Source of the DNA: Callipepla californica brunnescens
Taxonomy: Eukaryota; Chordata; Aves; Galliformes; Odontophoridae
DNA length: 64,000 nucleotides
Reading direction: 5' to 3'
Assembly (NCBI GenBank): GCA_023055505.1
Contig: JALIRH010000151.1
Coordinates: 253,001-317,000 of the forward strand
Position numbers and translations under genes: made by a program
Part shown: positions 1 to 8,770 of the stretch, in pieces
Layout of the letters: each line of letters opens with the position of its first letter
Position numbering within the stretch: position 1 is the stretch's first letter
The notes under the pieces: generated by a model
The model's input: the letters and a program-made list of their open reading frames with translations, nothing else
The model's database searches: none
What the model was told of the DNA's origin: nothing

Positions 1-1
1 C

Positions 2-202
2 CCCATCACCGACATCCCCTACTCCAACATCCGCGCCTTCAAAATCATCCGCGAGGCGTACAAGAAGTACATCACGGCCCACGGGCTGCCCAGTGCCGCC
101 GCCGCCTCCGCCGCGCTGGGGGCCGCTCCCCCCGGCCCCGACCCCAACCTCCGCCCCACGCGCCAGAAGATCATCATCAAGCAGAGCGTGCCCACGGCCT
201 GA
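2..202 (+). CDS. VPS72: VPS72 (YL1), C-terminal exon, partial
   Basis: The window opens inside the last coding exon; 66 codons precede the TGA at 200-202. VPS72/YL1 is a subunit of the SRCAP and TIP60/p400 chromatin remodelling complexes and chaperones the histone variant H2A.Z for nucleosome exchange in the nucleus. The visible part is the YL1 C-terminal domain: a DIPYSNIRAFKIIREAYKKY stretch, then an alanine/proline-rich linker and a basic tail with RQKIIIK, closely matching what I recall of the human protein end. The upstream part lies outside the window, so start, acidic H2A.Z-binding region and regulation cannot be assessed. TMOD4 follows on the same strand, as in human. The identification is firm; only the extent is limited by the window edge. 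Confidence 0.93.
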   Translation, partial: PITDIPYSNIRAFKIIREAYKKYITAHGLPSAAAASAALGAAPPGPDPNLRPTRQKIIIKQSVPTA

Positions 203-267
203 GCCGCTCCTCCCCCCTTTACCCGCTTTATGCCGTTGGTGTTTTGCTCTCGGTTTTCTTTTTTTGT

Positions 268-273
268 AATAAA
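268..273 (+). other. Polyadenylation signal of VPS72
   Basis: AATAAA lies 66 bases after the VPS72 stop codon, following a short T-rich stretch. The 3' UTR would therefore be under 100 bases. Confidence 0.75.
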
Positions 274-1127
274 ATGAAAGGGAAGCGCTGGCGGCGAAGC
301 GCAGCGGTCGTTCCCGGAGCTCTCGGACCCCGTGGGGATGCGGGGCGGCCTCGGCCTGCGGTGCCATAACCGCCCCCCAAACCCCGGGTGGGATGGGCGG
401 ACGCAGCGGAGCCCCGGGGGGGTTCCTGACGGCGGGTGCTGGGGTGGAGCCGCACGGGGCGCTGCCAGAGCTCGATAACCGCGGGGATATGTGATCTCGC
501 CCCTCCCCGCCGCCGGCTCGCAGAATAAAACGCTGATCTCATGCCCTGCGCGGCCGGAGCCCTTGGCTCAGCACCGGGGCGCAGCCCAGGCAGGATCCAC
601 AGCCCCGGCCAGCGGCCAGGTAGGGCCTGGGGAGGGGGGGAAATGGGGGTGGGGGCGTCCCCACTAAGGACAGCAGCTCGGGGGGGGGTTGCAGGGCACT
701 GCTGGGGGTCCCCACGCTGAGCGGAGCCGCTAGTTTCTCGTGGATGCCAGCGCAGGCGCTGCTGGGGTTAATGCTGTGTCCCCCTGGGGGGCCCCTTCCC
801 AGCCCCAGAGCTGGGGGTTGGGGGGCGAATCCCCGTCCCTCGGGGGTCCCCTGGGGGGGCACAGTGCTCCACATCCTGAGCGTGCGCCCGTGGCTCCTCC
901 CCGGGTGGCTGTGGGGTGCAGAAGTGGGGGGGGGAGAGGGCTGTGGGGAGCGGCACTGAGCTATAACTCAGTCCCCCCAAAAGCACCGCGGTGAGACCCG
1001 AGTGTCTGACCCACACCCAGGGGTGCCCCTCAGCCCCCCAAAAACCCCCGTGGCACAGCTGTGGCACACGGAGGGGTGGAGGCATTCACGTCCCCCCACC
1101 CCGCAGGCCGCCCCCCATCCCGCAGCC
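274..1127. other. VPS72-TMOD4 interval: possible TMOD4 5' exon and promoter
   Basis: No protein-coding gene is seen here. A possible noncoding TMOD4 exon ends at 619, where CCAG is followed by GTAGGG, and would splice to an acceptor at 1105 or 1125 just before the TMOD4 start codon. A weakly AT-containing stretch near 958-970 sits in otherwise GC-rich sequence. Exon assignment is inference from splice-site appearance only. Confidence 0.35.
524..529 (+). other. Second AATAAA hexamer downstream of VPS72
   Basis: A second AATAAA occurs about 320 bases after the VPS72 stop. It could serve a longer VPS72 3' UTR, or be unused. Nothing else coding lies between the two hexamers. Confidence 0.4.
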
Positions 1128-3492
1128 ATGACGTCCTACCGCCAAGAACTGGAGAAATACCGGGACATCGACGAGGATAAAATCCTCCAGGAGCTGTCGG
1201 CCGAGGAGCTGGAGCAGCTCGACACCGAGCTCCTGGAGATGGACCCCGAGGTGCGCCGGGGTCGGCACGGTGCGGGGTGACGGGGGGGGGGGGTCGGCAG
1301 AGCAGCTGCGGCACTCGAGGTGTGCCCCGGTGCTTCCCCAGAACGTGCTGCTGCCCGCGGGGCTGCGGCAGCGGGATCAGACGCACAAGAGCCCGACGGG
1401 ACCGCTGGACCGCGAGGCGCTGCTGCAGCACCTGGAGAAGCAGGCGCTGGAGGCCGGAGAGCGCGAGGACCTGGTGCCCTTCACCGGGGAGAAGAAAGGT
1501 GCGGGGCCGGGGGGGACGCAGCTCCAGGTATATTTAGCCTGGGCGGCACGGAGCTCACCAGCGGCTCAGATGTCCCGGGCGAGCTGGGCCCCCGCCAGCC
1601 CCGGGCACGGCCACCCCCCGGCAATGTCACAGCGCTGGCAATGCCACCCCCGGTGCCACCACCCCACGGCGGCGTCGCCCCGTGTTGGGGGTCACCGAGA
1701 CCCCACGGCCGCCGTGGGGCCACGCAGGGTGTGACCCACGTCCCCGTGCGCAGGGAAACCCTTCGTGCCCAAAAACCCGACGCGGGAGATCCCCCGCGAG
1801 GAGCAGATCACGCTGGAGCCGGAGCTGGAGGAGGCGTTGGCCAACGCCACCGAGGCCGAAATGTGTGACATCGCGGGTGGGTGTGACACAGGGCCGCCGT
1901 CACGGCGTCCAGCACGGAGCACGGCCCACACCGCGGGGCCACGGCTGCCCCGGGGGGGCCCAGGGGTCTGCGGTGACCCCGCGTGCGTCTCGCAGCCATC
2001 CTGGGCATGTACACGCTGATGAGCAACAAGCAGTACTATGACGCGATCTGCAGCGGGACCATCACCAACACGGAGGGCATCAACAGTGAGTGCCGCAGCC
2101 ACGCGGGGTGGGGAAGGCCAGGAGGGGCTGCGGGGTCAGCGGGGCCGGGATCGGGGCGAGGGAACCCCGTCCCTGCGCACACTCGTGTGTCACGGGATCA
2201 CCAAAGTTGGCTGAACCAACCCACACCCGTCCCCACGAACCGCGTCCCTACGTAGGACCACAGAACCATTGGGGTCGGACCTCCGGGACCACCCCGGCCA
2301 ACCCTGACCCCTCCCCACCGTTCCCTCAAAGAGTTATGGGACCACAGAATCACTGGGGCTGGAAAAGCCGTCCCAGATCCCCGAACCCTCCCGCACTGTG
2401 CCCGCTACACCGCGTCCCCCCCCCGCACCCCCAGGCGTGGTGAAGCCGGACAAATACAAACCGGTGCCGGATGAGCCCCCGAACCCCACCAACGTGGAGG
2501 AGACGCTGCGGCAGATCCAGGCCAACGACAGCGCGCTGGAGGACGTCAACCTCAACAACATCAAGGTGACGGTGGCACCGGGGGCCCTGAGCCGCCCTTG
2601 GGCGCTCACCCTGGGCCGGGTGGGTCTCTGGGGCCCCCGATAGTGCCCACATGCCCTCGGTGACGTCCTTTCGCTGCCACTTGTGACCCTGTGTGCTCTG
2701 GGGGATGGCCCCGCGCCCCTGGAGACACGCAGACCCTGCAGCGCATCCCCTCGGTGACCCCAGCACCACCACGGGGCCGTCCCCGTCCCCTCGGTGACGG
2801 CCGTGTCCCCGTGCCACAGGACATTCCCATCTCCACGCTCAAAGCCATCTGCGAGGCCATGAAAACCAACACCCACGTCAAGAAGCTCAGCCTGGTGGCG
2901 ACGCGGAGCAACGACCCCGTGGCCACCGTGAGTCCCCAGCCCACGTCCCCCGCCGTCCCCGGGGTGAGGTGATGCCCCGAGGTGACGCCCCGAGGTGACA
3001 CGGCGTCCCGCAGGCCGTGGCCGAGATGCTGGCAGAGAACAAAACGCTGCAGAGCCTCAACATCGAGTCCAACTTCATCACCAGCGCCGGCATGATGAGC
3101 ATCATCAAGGCCATGTACCAGAACAGCACCCTGAGCGAGCTCAAGGTGGACAACCAGGTGGGGCCGGGGACAGGAGGGGCCGGGGGATGGGGGGGGGGTG
3201 CCCCAAATTCCCAGTCTGCCCCACGGCACCGCCGCCCCACAGTGCCAGCGGCTCGGGGACACCGTGGAGATGGAGATGGCGACGATGCTGGAGCAGTGCC
3301 CCTCGGTCGTGCGCTTCGGGTACCACTTCACCCAGCAAGGCCCCCGCGCCCGCGCCGCCATCGCCATCACCCGCAACAACGAGCTCCGTGAGCGGGGAAC
3401 GGGGGTCGGGGGGGGACGGGGGGGCGAGGACGGGATCTGGGGACCTGACCTGGCTCTCCTTTGCCCCAGGTCGCAAGCAGAAGAAAACCTGA
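1128..3492 (+). CDS. TMOD4: Tropomodulin 4 (skeletal muscle actin pointed-end cap)
   Basis: Nine coding exons with consistent phases: 1128-1250, 1342-1498, 1754-1876, 1996-2085, 2435-2565, 2820-2927, 3014-3157, 3243-3387 and 3470-3492. They give 347 residues, close to the 345 I recall for human TMOD4. Tropomodulins cap the slow-growing end of tropomyosin-coated actin filaments in sarcomeres. The N-terminal tropomyosin-binding and capping region starts [20 protein letters not shown]. The C-terminal leucine-rich repeat capping domain includes the [17 protein letters not shown] and [14 protein letters not shown] motifs, and the protein ends RKQKKT. The methionine at 1128 is chosen because it matches the family start and has an acceptor directly upstream. 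Synteny beside VPS72 and SCNM1 supports TMOD4 rather than another tropomodulin. Introns are 70-350 bp. Confidence 0.95.
2256..2375 (-). mobile_element. CR1 LINE 3'-tail fragments (two, head to tail)
   Basis: Two adjacent pieces in TMOD4 intron 4 read like the reverse complement of the CR1 3' end: ACCACAGAACCATTGGGGT at about 2257 and ACCACAGAATCACTGGGGCT at about 2341, each followed by the usual GGAC/GGAAAAG continuation. CR1 is the dominant LINE of birds and reptiles and is normally 5'-truncated. The assignment rests on recalled consensus motifs, not on a search. Confidence 0.65.
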
Positions 3493-3560
3493 GCGTCCCC
3501 CACCGCGGCCCCACAGAAGCTCAGCTCACCCGTGGGCTCCGTGGGGCCGCATCCGCTGTA

Positions 3561-3566
3561 AATAAA
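3561..3566 (+). other. Polyadenylation signal of TMOD4
   Basis: AATAAA starts 69 bases after the TMOD4 stop codon in a short 3' UTR. Confidence 0.8.
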
Positions 3567-4549
3567 GAGGACGGAGACGCGGGGCTGGAGCCGGCTCGTG
3601 GAGCGTAATGCCTTCTTTCACAGTGCGAGTCCCAGAGGGCCCCAATTACCTCGAAACGTTAACGAAGGGCTCGTTAAGGGGCCCAGTCCTCTGGATCCCC
3701 TCGGGAAGCAGCGAGCTGCGTGGTCTGGGTATTTATACCCGGGGGATTGGGTTACAGGGCCCAGAGCGGTGCCAGGATTGGGGAGGGGGAAGCGGGGCAC
3801 CCTCAACAGGGAGCTGGGCACCCGCGGGGGTCAGAGCCGGGCACCCAGGGCCCACAGTGGACGGCGCTGTGGGTCTGTGGGGTGGGTGGGGGGCTGCAGG
3901 GCTCTGGGAAGAGCGTCCCAGCCCAGTGCTGGGTTCGTGCTGGCACCCACTGCGGCCCTGGCGCCCGTCCCAAGGACTATTTATGGCCCTGAGCTGAGCA
4001 AGCGGGTAAATCCCAGTGCCCAGGTGTAACATCAGCCGGGGCAGCGCTGCCAGCGAACCCCCCCAAGGGACAGGAGCCGGCCCTGGGGCCCAGGGGCACA
4101 CAGGTTGGGGGGGGGGGGGCCCTCCCCAGAGTGCGGGCGGTGGTCTGGGAGCAGAGCACGGGGCTGTGCCCTGAAGGGGGGAGCGCCCGTGGACCCCGCA
4201 GGCTGATGGGGGGAGGTGGGGAAACCGCGGCAGAAGGGCAGGGGTGACACGGGCGGGCACTCTGCCGACCGCAGGGACAGCTGCTGGGAGCACGAGGAGG
4301 GGGAGCCCCGCACTGCCGCCCCTAAAGGCCGCGACCTGCGCACGGAGCGTGACCCGGGGCAGGGACAGCTGAGGACAGCCAGAGCCCACGCCGAGACGGC
4401 AGTGTTAGGACAGGAACACCCCCAAAAAGAGGCACGCTGTGAGCACACAGTGGGGGGACCCCCAGTGCTGGACCCCCGCGGCACACCCCGTCCATCTCCG
4501 GCCGCCCCATCCTCGTGGCACAGCGGGGCAGCCCTGGGGGACGGGCACC
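3567..4549. other. TMOD4-SCNM1 tail-to-tail interval
   Basis: Convergent 3' flanks. No coding similarity is seen on either strand. The interval should include the SCNM1 3' UTR, but I find no clear AATAAA on the minus strand. A small inverted repeat with GGGTAT and ATACCC arms sits at 3727-3740. Confidence 0.5.
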
Positions 4550-6228
4550 TCACGGGGGCAGCGACGCAGGGGGCTCCTCCTCATCAGAGTCAAACTCAGC
4601 GTTCTCATCCTTCACCCATTTCCCGGAGCGGTCCTGGATCCAACCGGAGCTGCAAACAGACGGGGGAGGGCTGAGCGGAGCGCAGCGCTGGGGGTCCCAC
4701 ACCCACGGAGCCCCACTCACCTCCGCAGCTGTAGGATGCGCTGCAGCTCCCGGCGCCGCGTGGGGCTGATGGGTGCGGGTTTGTTTGGGGGCGGCGATGG
4801 CGGAGCCCTCCTCCGACCGCTCTGCTCCGTGTGTGTGGAAACCACCGCCTCTGTGCAGGGGAGAGGGGCACGGGATGGAGGCAAAGAAGGGAAAGAGTCG
4901 GGGAATCGCTGAGGTCGGGGAGCTCCGGTCCCATCGCCGATGCTTCCGCTGCAGCACCTCCCTCAGTGCAACGTGAACGGCCCCAAACCCCCCCCAGGGA
5001 CCGTGGTCCCCCACCGCTCTGTGTGGCCTTTCCAGGACCCGACCCCTCCTCCTGAGGAGCTGTTCCCCATGGCCCCTCCTGGCACAGTGTGAGGCTGTGC
5101 CCTCCCATCCCATCGCACACAGGGGAGCAGAGGCCAACCCCCCCCCCCCCCCCCCATCCCCACGACCTCTTTCCAGGGGCTGCAGAGAGAGCACTGAGGT
5201 GTTCCCACCCCTCCCCCCGAGCGCTGTGCTCAGACCCCCACGGCTCTGCTCCCCCCCCCGGGCACACCCCAGAGCCCCCACTGATCCCAGCACCGTCCGA
5301 CGGCCTCACCCGCTGTCCCGGGCAGAAGAGCCGCAGTGCTCTCCATCGCATCCCCGCGCTCCTCCAGGGCCGTCGGGGCAGCGCTCGGCCCCGCACGGAT
5401 CCTTCCCGCCCCTACACCGCTTCCATCCGCCCTACAGAGGGGTCGGCATCAGCCCCGGGCCGGGGGATGGCGGCCCCCCCCCCTCCCGGAGCCGCACCGC
5501 GTCCTGCGGCAGCAGCTGCTGTACGGAGCGGCGGGCAGCAGCGCGCTCCGGGCGATCCTGCGGGTCGCGGCCAACAGCGGGGCCGGGGAGCCGCGCGGGG
5601 CCGCGGGGCGGAGCTCGGGGCCGTCCCGCGTGGGTCGGGGAAGGGGGGACGGCCCCGCGCCCACCGCCACCTCCCGGAGCCGCCGATCCCGCGCGTGGCC
5701 GCCGCCGTAGCAGCTCCGCAGACCTGGGGGGAGCGGAGGGGAGGTGTGGGTGCGGGTGTGGGTGCGGGTGTGGGGGGCTCAGCGCAGCCCCCCGCCCCAA
5801 TGCCCCCTCCCCCCCCCCCCGCACTCACTGCTCAGGTGTTTCCTCCCCGCGCGGTGCACCGCCAGCACCCGCAGCGTGTCGAAGATGGGGCGGTGCGGGC
5901 ACAGCGTGCACGCGTACCTGGGGACAACGGGCGCAGCTGAAGGAGACCCCGAACGGGCACCACGTCCCCCCCCCCCAACCCCACCCCCCCAACCCCACGC
6001 CCGTGGGGCCCCGCTCACCTCCCGCTCCTCAGCAGCAGCGCTTCGTCCTCCGGGATGCAGTTCGCCAACAGATCCGCCACGCGCCTCTTCTGGAGGGGGC
6101 GAAGAGGCCGCGTTACCGCGTGGGTCCCAACCCCCCCATCCCACCCGCAGCCGTTCCCCCCTCCCCCCCCCACGCACCCGCAGCACGGCCAGCTGCCCCG
6201 CGTCGTCCCCGTCCCGTTTGAAGGACAT
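4550..6228 (-). CDS. SCNM1: Sodium channel modifier 1 (minor spliceosome zinc-finger factor)
   Basis: Supported exons, 5' to 3': 6178-6228 (MSFKRDGDDAGQLAVLR), 6019-6089, 5829-5917, one starting at 5723, 4721-4850 and 4550-4649. SCNM1 is a nuclear U11/U12-associated protein needed for splicing of minor introns. Exon 3 encodes the C2H2-type finger (YACTLCPHRPIF, then VHRAGRKHLSS). The exon from 5723 carries the family ALLPAAPYSSCCRRTRCG motif. The end has the conserved ISPTRRRELQRILQLR and GWIQDRSGKWVKDENAEFD parts and an acidic tail. The donor of the exon starting at 5723, and any further exon between 4851 and about 5480, could not be fixed; the sequence there is low in complexity and alanine/proline/arginine-rich, unlike the human middle region. 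It starts divergently from LYSMD1, about 240 bases away. Confidence 0.85.
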
Positions 6229-6466
6229 CGCGGCCCCCACCGCCGCTCCGCCGTCGCCACGGGCTCCGCCCCACGCCCGCTTCCGCGCTCCCCGTCCCGT
6301 CGCGCCCCGCGTGGGACCAATGGGGCGCGCGGAGCCGCGGGGCACGACGGGAGCTGTAGTTCTGCGTCGCCGTTCCGTCGTAGGACCCGAAGGGAGCGGG
6401 ACTACAGCTCCCAGCGGCCGCCGCGCCGCTCCCGAGCGGGGCCGGGGAGCTGCGGGGCGCCCCGCG
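6229..6466. promoter_or_regulatory. Divergent SCNM1/LYSMD1 promoter with inverted ZNF143-like sites
   Basis: Only 238 bases separate the two start codons. The interval holds a CCAAT box (6317-6321) and a perfect 12-bp inverted repeat, GGGAGCTGTAGT at 6349-6360 and ACTACAGCTCCC at 6401-6412. ACTACAnnTCCC is the core of the ZNF143/THAP11-type motif common in CpG-island and bidirectional promoters. The inverted placement gives each gene one site in the same orientation. Site function is inferred from motif resemblance. Confidence 0.7.
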
Positions 6467-7415
6467 ATGGCGGGGGACCGCGAGCACCGCGTGGGGCCCG
6501 GGGACACTCTGCCGGGACTGGCGCTGCGCTACGGCGTCACGGTGAGCGTGGGGAGCGTCCACAGCGCGTCCCGTCCCCACCGCATTCTGCCGTTCTGTCC
6601 CATCCCGCATCCCATCCCGGATCCCATCCCGGATCCCATCCCGGATCCCATCCCGGATCCCATCCCGCATCCCATCCCGGATCCCATCCCGGATCCCACT
6701 CCGGATCCCATCCCTGATCCCATCCCGGATCCCATCCCGGATCCCACCCCTGATCCCATCCCTGATCCCATCCCGGATCCCATCCCTGACCCCATCCCGG
6801 ACCCCACCCCGGACCCCATCCCGGACCCCACCCCTGACCCCATCCCGGACCCCATCCCACCCCGTCCCCATCTCCCCCGCAGATGGAGCAGATCCAACGC
6901 GCCAACCGCCTCTACGCGTCGGACACCATCTTCCTGAAGCCCACCCTCCTCATCCCCGCCCCGCAGTGCCCCGTGGAGGAACCCACGGGGTCACGGCCGT
7001 CGGACCCGGGGGGCACCGCCGCCGCCGCCGCCGCTCCGCCGCCCCGCGACCTCACGGCCGCCGATTTCCTGCGGCGCGTCGATGCCGACATCGGCCGCTC
7101 CAAAGCGGCGGCGGTGGCACAGCGGCTCCGCGCCGGGTGAGCGCCCGCCCCCGCGTGGGGTCACCGCGCCGTGCCCCCCCCCCCCCCACTGTCACCCCAC
7201 GATGGGACGTGGGGCCGGGGTCGCCGCTCAGTGCCCCCCCCCCCCCCCCCCCCCCCCCACCCGTGTGTCCCCGCAGCGTCCCCGATGCCGCCGTCGCCCC
7301 CCCGCCCCCCCCGGGGCCGTCCCCGCGTGGGCCGCAGCTCGGAGCTCAGCCCCTGACCCGGACGCGACGCGCGGCCGCGCTGCGCGACACCGAGGATGAG
7401 ATCTTCACGTTGTGA
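6467..7415 (+). CDS. LYSMD1: LysM domain-containing protein 1
   Basis: Three coding exons: 6467-6541, 6883-7136 and 7277-7415, giving 155 residues; human is about 227. The LysM domain spans the first junction: EHRVGPGDTLPGLALRYGVT in exon 1, then MEQIQRANRLYASDTIFLKP in exon 2. The later LTAADFLRRVDADIGRSK motif and the end LRDTEDEIFTL match the human C-terminal region. The function of LYSMD1 is poorly known; it is an intracellular protein without a signal peptide or membrane segment here. The start follows the LysM spacing, so this protein lacks most of the long human N-terminal extension. A poly-alanine run (about residues 72-77) and short introns are present. The shared promoter with SCNM1 suggests housekeeping expression. 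Confidence 0.9.
6601..6858 (+). repeat. 12-bp minisatellite in LYSMD1 intron 1
   Basis: About 21 copies of a GGATCCCATCCC unit with C/T and G/C variants fill most of the intron. Open frames across it are repeat artefacts. Confidence 0.95.
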
Positions 7416-7719
7416 CCGTGGGGGGGGGGGGGGGGGTCCTGCCGGCCCTGCCCCGCTATGGGGACGGCCGAGCCCGGGGACTGCAGCCGGCCCGCCGCAC
7501 CGCGGGCACTGGGACGGGGCCCACGCGGGGGTGCGTCCCCTCGGATCCTATTTATTGGGACGGCTTTGGGGTCTTTGTGCTTTGGGGTCTTTGTGCTTTG
7601 GGGTTTTGGGGGGTGGGAGCCCCCCAGGTTCTCAGGGCCGGCTCCTGCCCCCAACCCCCCCCCACTCCGGGGTGGGGTCGGGGTCGGTCACCCGTGGTTT
7701 TCCCACCCGGCACCGTGGA

Positions 7720-7725
7720 AATAAA
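7720..7725 (+). other. Polyadenylation signal of LYSMD1
   Basis: AATAAA 305 bases after the LYSMD1 stop codon. Confidence 0.75.
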
Positions 7726-8770
7726 GGGAGCACTGTCACCCGCGCTGCAGCGTCACCCCACGCGGACACCGTCACGGCCGTGGGGACGCGGTGCCACCAG
7801 AGGTCGCTGTGTGCCCACGTCGCGGGGGGGTTGGGGGGGGGGGGAACCCCACAGTGTTCTGTGTCCCCGTGGGCGGCACCGGGGGGAGGGGGTACGGACC
7901 CCACAGGGACACGCGTGGGGGGACAGAGAGAGTGGAAACGTCGTGGGGGTGTGGGGACACGGGGACATCCACGGACAGCGATGGGACACCGTGGGGACAC
8001 CAATGGACACTGTGGGGACTTCAGTGGGGTGGGGGCCCCTATGGCCGCGTCCCCACGTGGGCGCTGCGGAGCCGCGGGAGGAGCCCACGTGCGCGCACAC
8101 GCGGGATCGCGGGGCTCAGCTCATTACGGCGATTAGCGCTAATTATAGCGCCGCGGGGCGGGGGGAGGGGGGGGGGGAGCGCAGAGCGCTGTGACACTGT
8201 GCCCCCCCCCCCCAAAAAAAAAAGCCCTCAACCCAAATCGCCCCGAAATCACCGCGTCCCCTCCGCGCGTGGGGCGGCCGCGCGTGTCCCCGACCCCTCC
8301 CGTCCCCAACCCCTCCCATCCCCCCCCCCCCGTCCCACTCGGGTCCCGTCCGATCACGGCCCCGTTCCGGGGCGGAGCCGCTGCGGGAGCGCCCGGGGAG
8401 CGGCGCGAAGCGGTGCGGGACGGTGGGTCCTATGGGGTCCTGGGGGGTTATGGGGTCCTGTGGGGTTATGGGGTCCTGTGGGTCCTATGGGGTCCTGGGG
8501 GGTTACGGGGTCCTGTGGGGTCCTATGGGGTTTGGGGTCCCGAGGGGCTGTGGATCCCGTGGGGGCAGCGGGGTTCCTATGGGGTCCCGTGTGGTTATGG
8601 GATCCCACGGGGTCCTGTGAGGTCCCTATGGGATCCTATGGATTCCCATTGGGGTTACGGGCTCCGTGGGGCTGCGGGGGGGGGGGGGGGGGGGGGGGGT
8701 GCTCATTGTCGCCGCTGCCGTTGTCCCCGCACAGCGCGGAGCGGGGTCACCTCTGGGGCCGCCCCCGGCG
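7726..8770. other. LYSMD1-SEMA6C interval and SEMA6C upstream region
   Basis: No gene is seen. From about 8260 the sequence is CpG-rich and probably includes the SEMA6C promoter and 5' UTR. From about 8420 to 8650 it becomes a loose G-rich repeat of TATGGGGTCCTGTGGGG-like units, followed by a run of more than 20 G at 8676-8699. These low-complexity blocks make the true first exon hard to define. Confidence 0.45.

Noticed and set aside
6529..6937. Repetitive IPDPIPDP / WDPGWDPG frames near LYSMD1
   Set aside because: Direct translations of the 12-bp intronic minisatellite.
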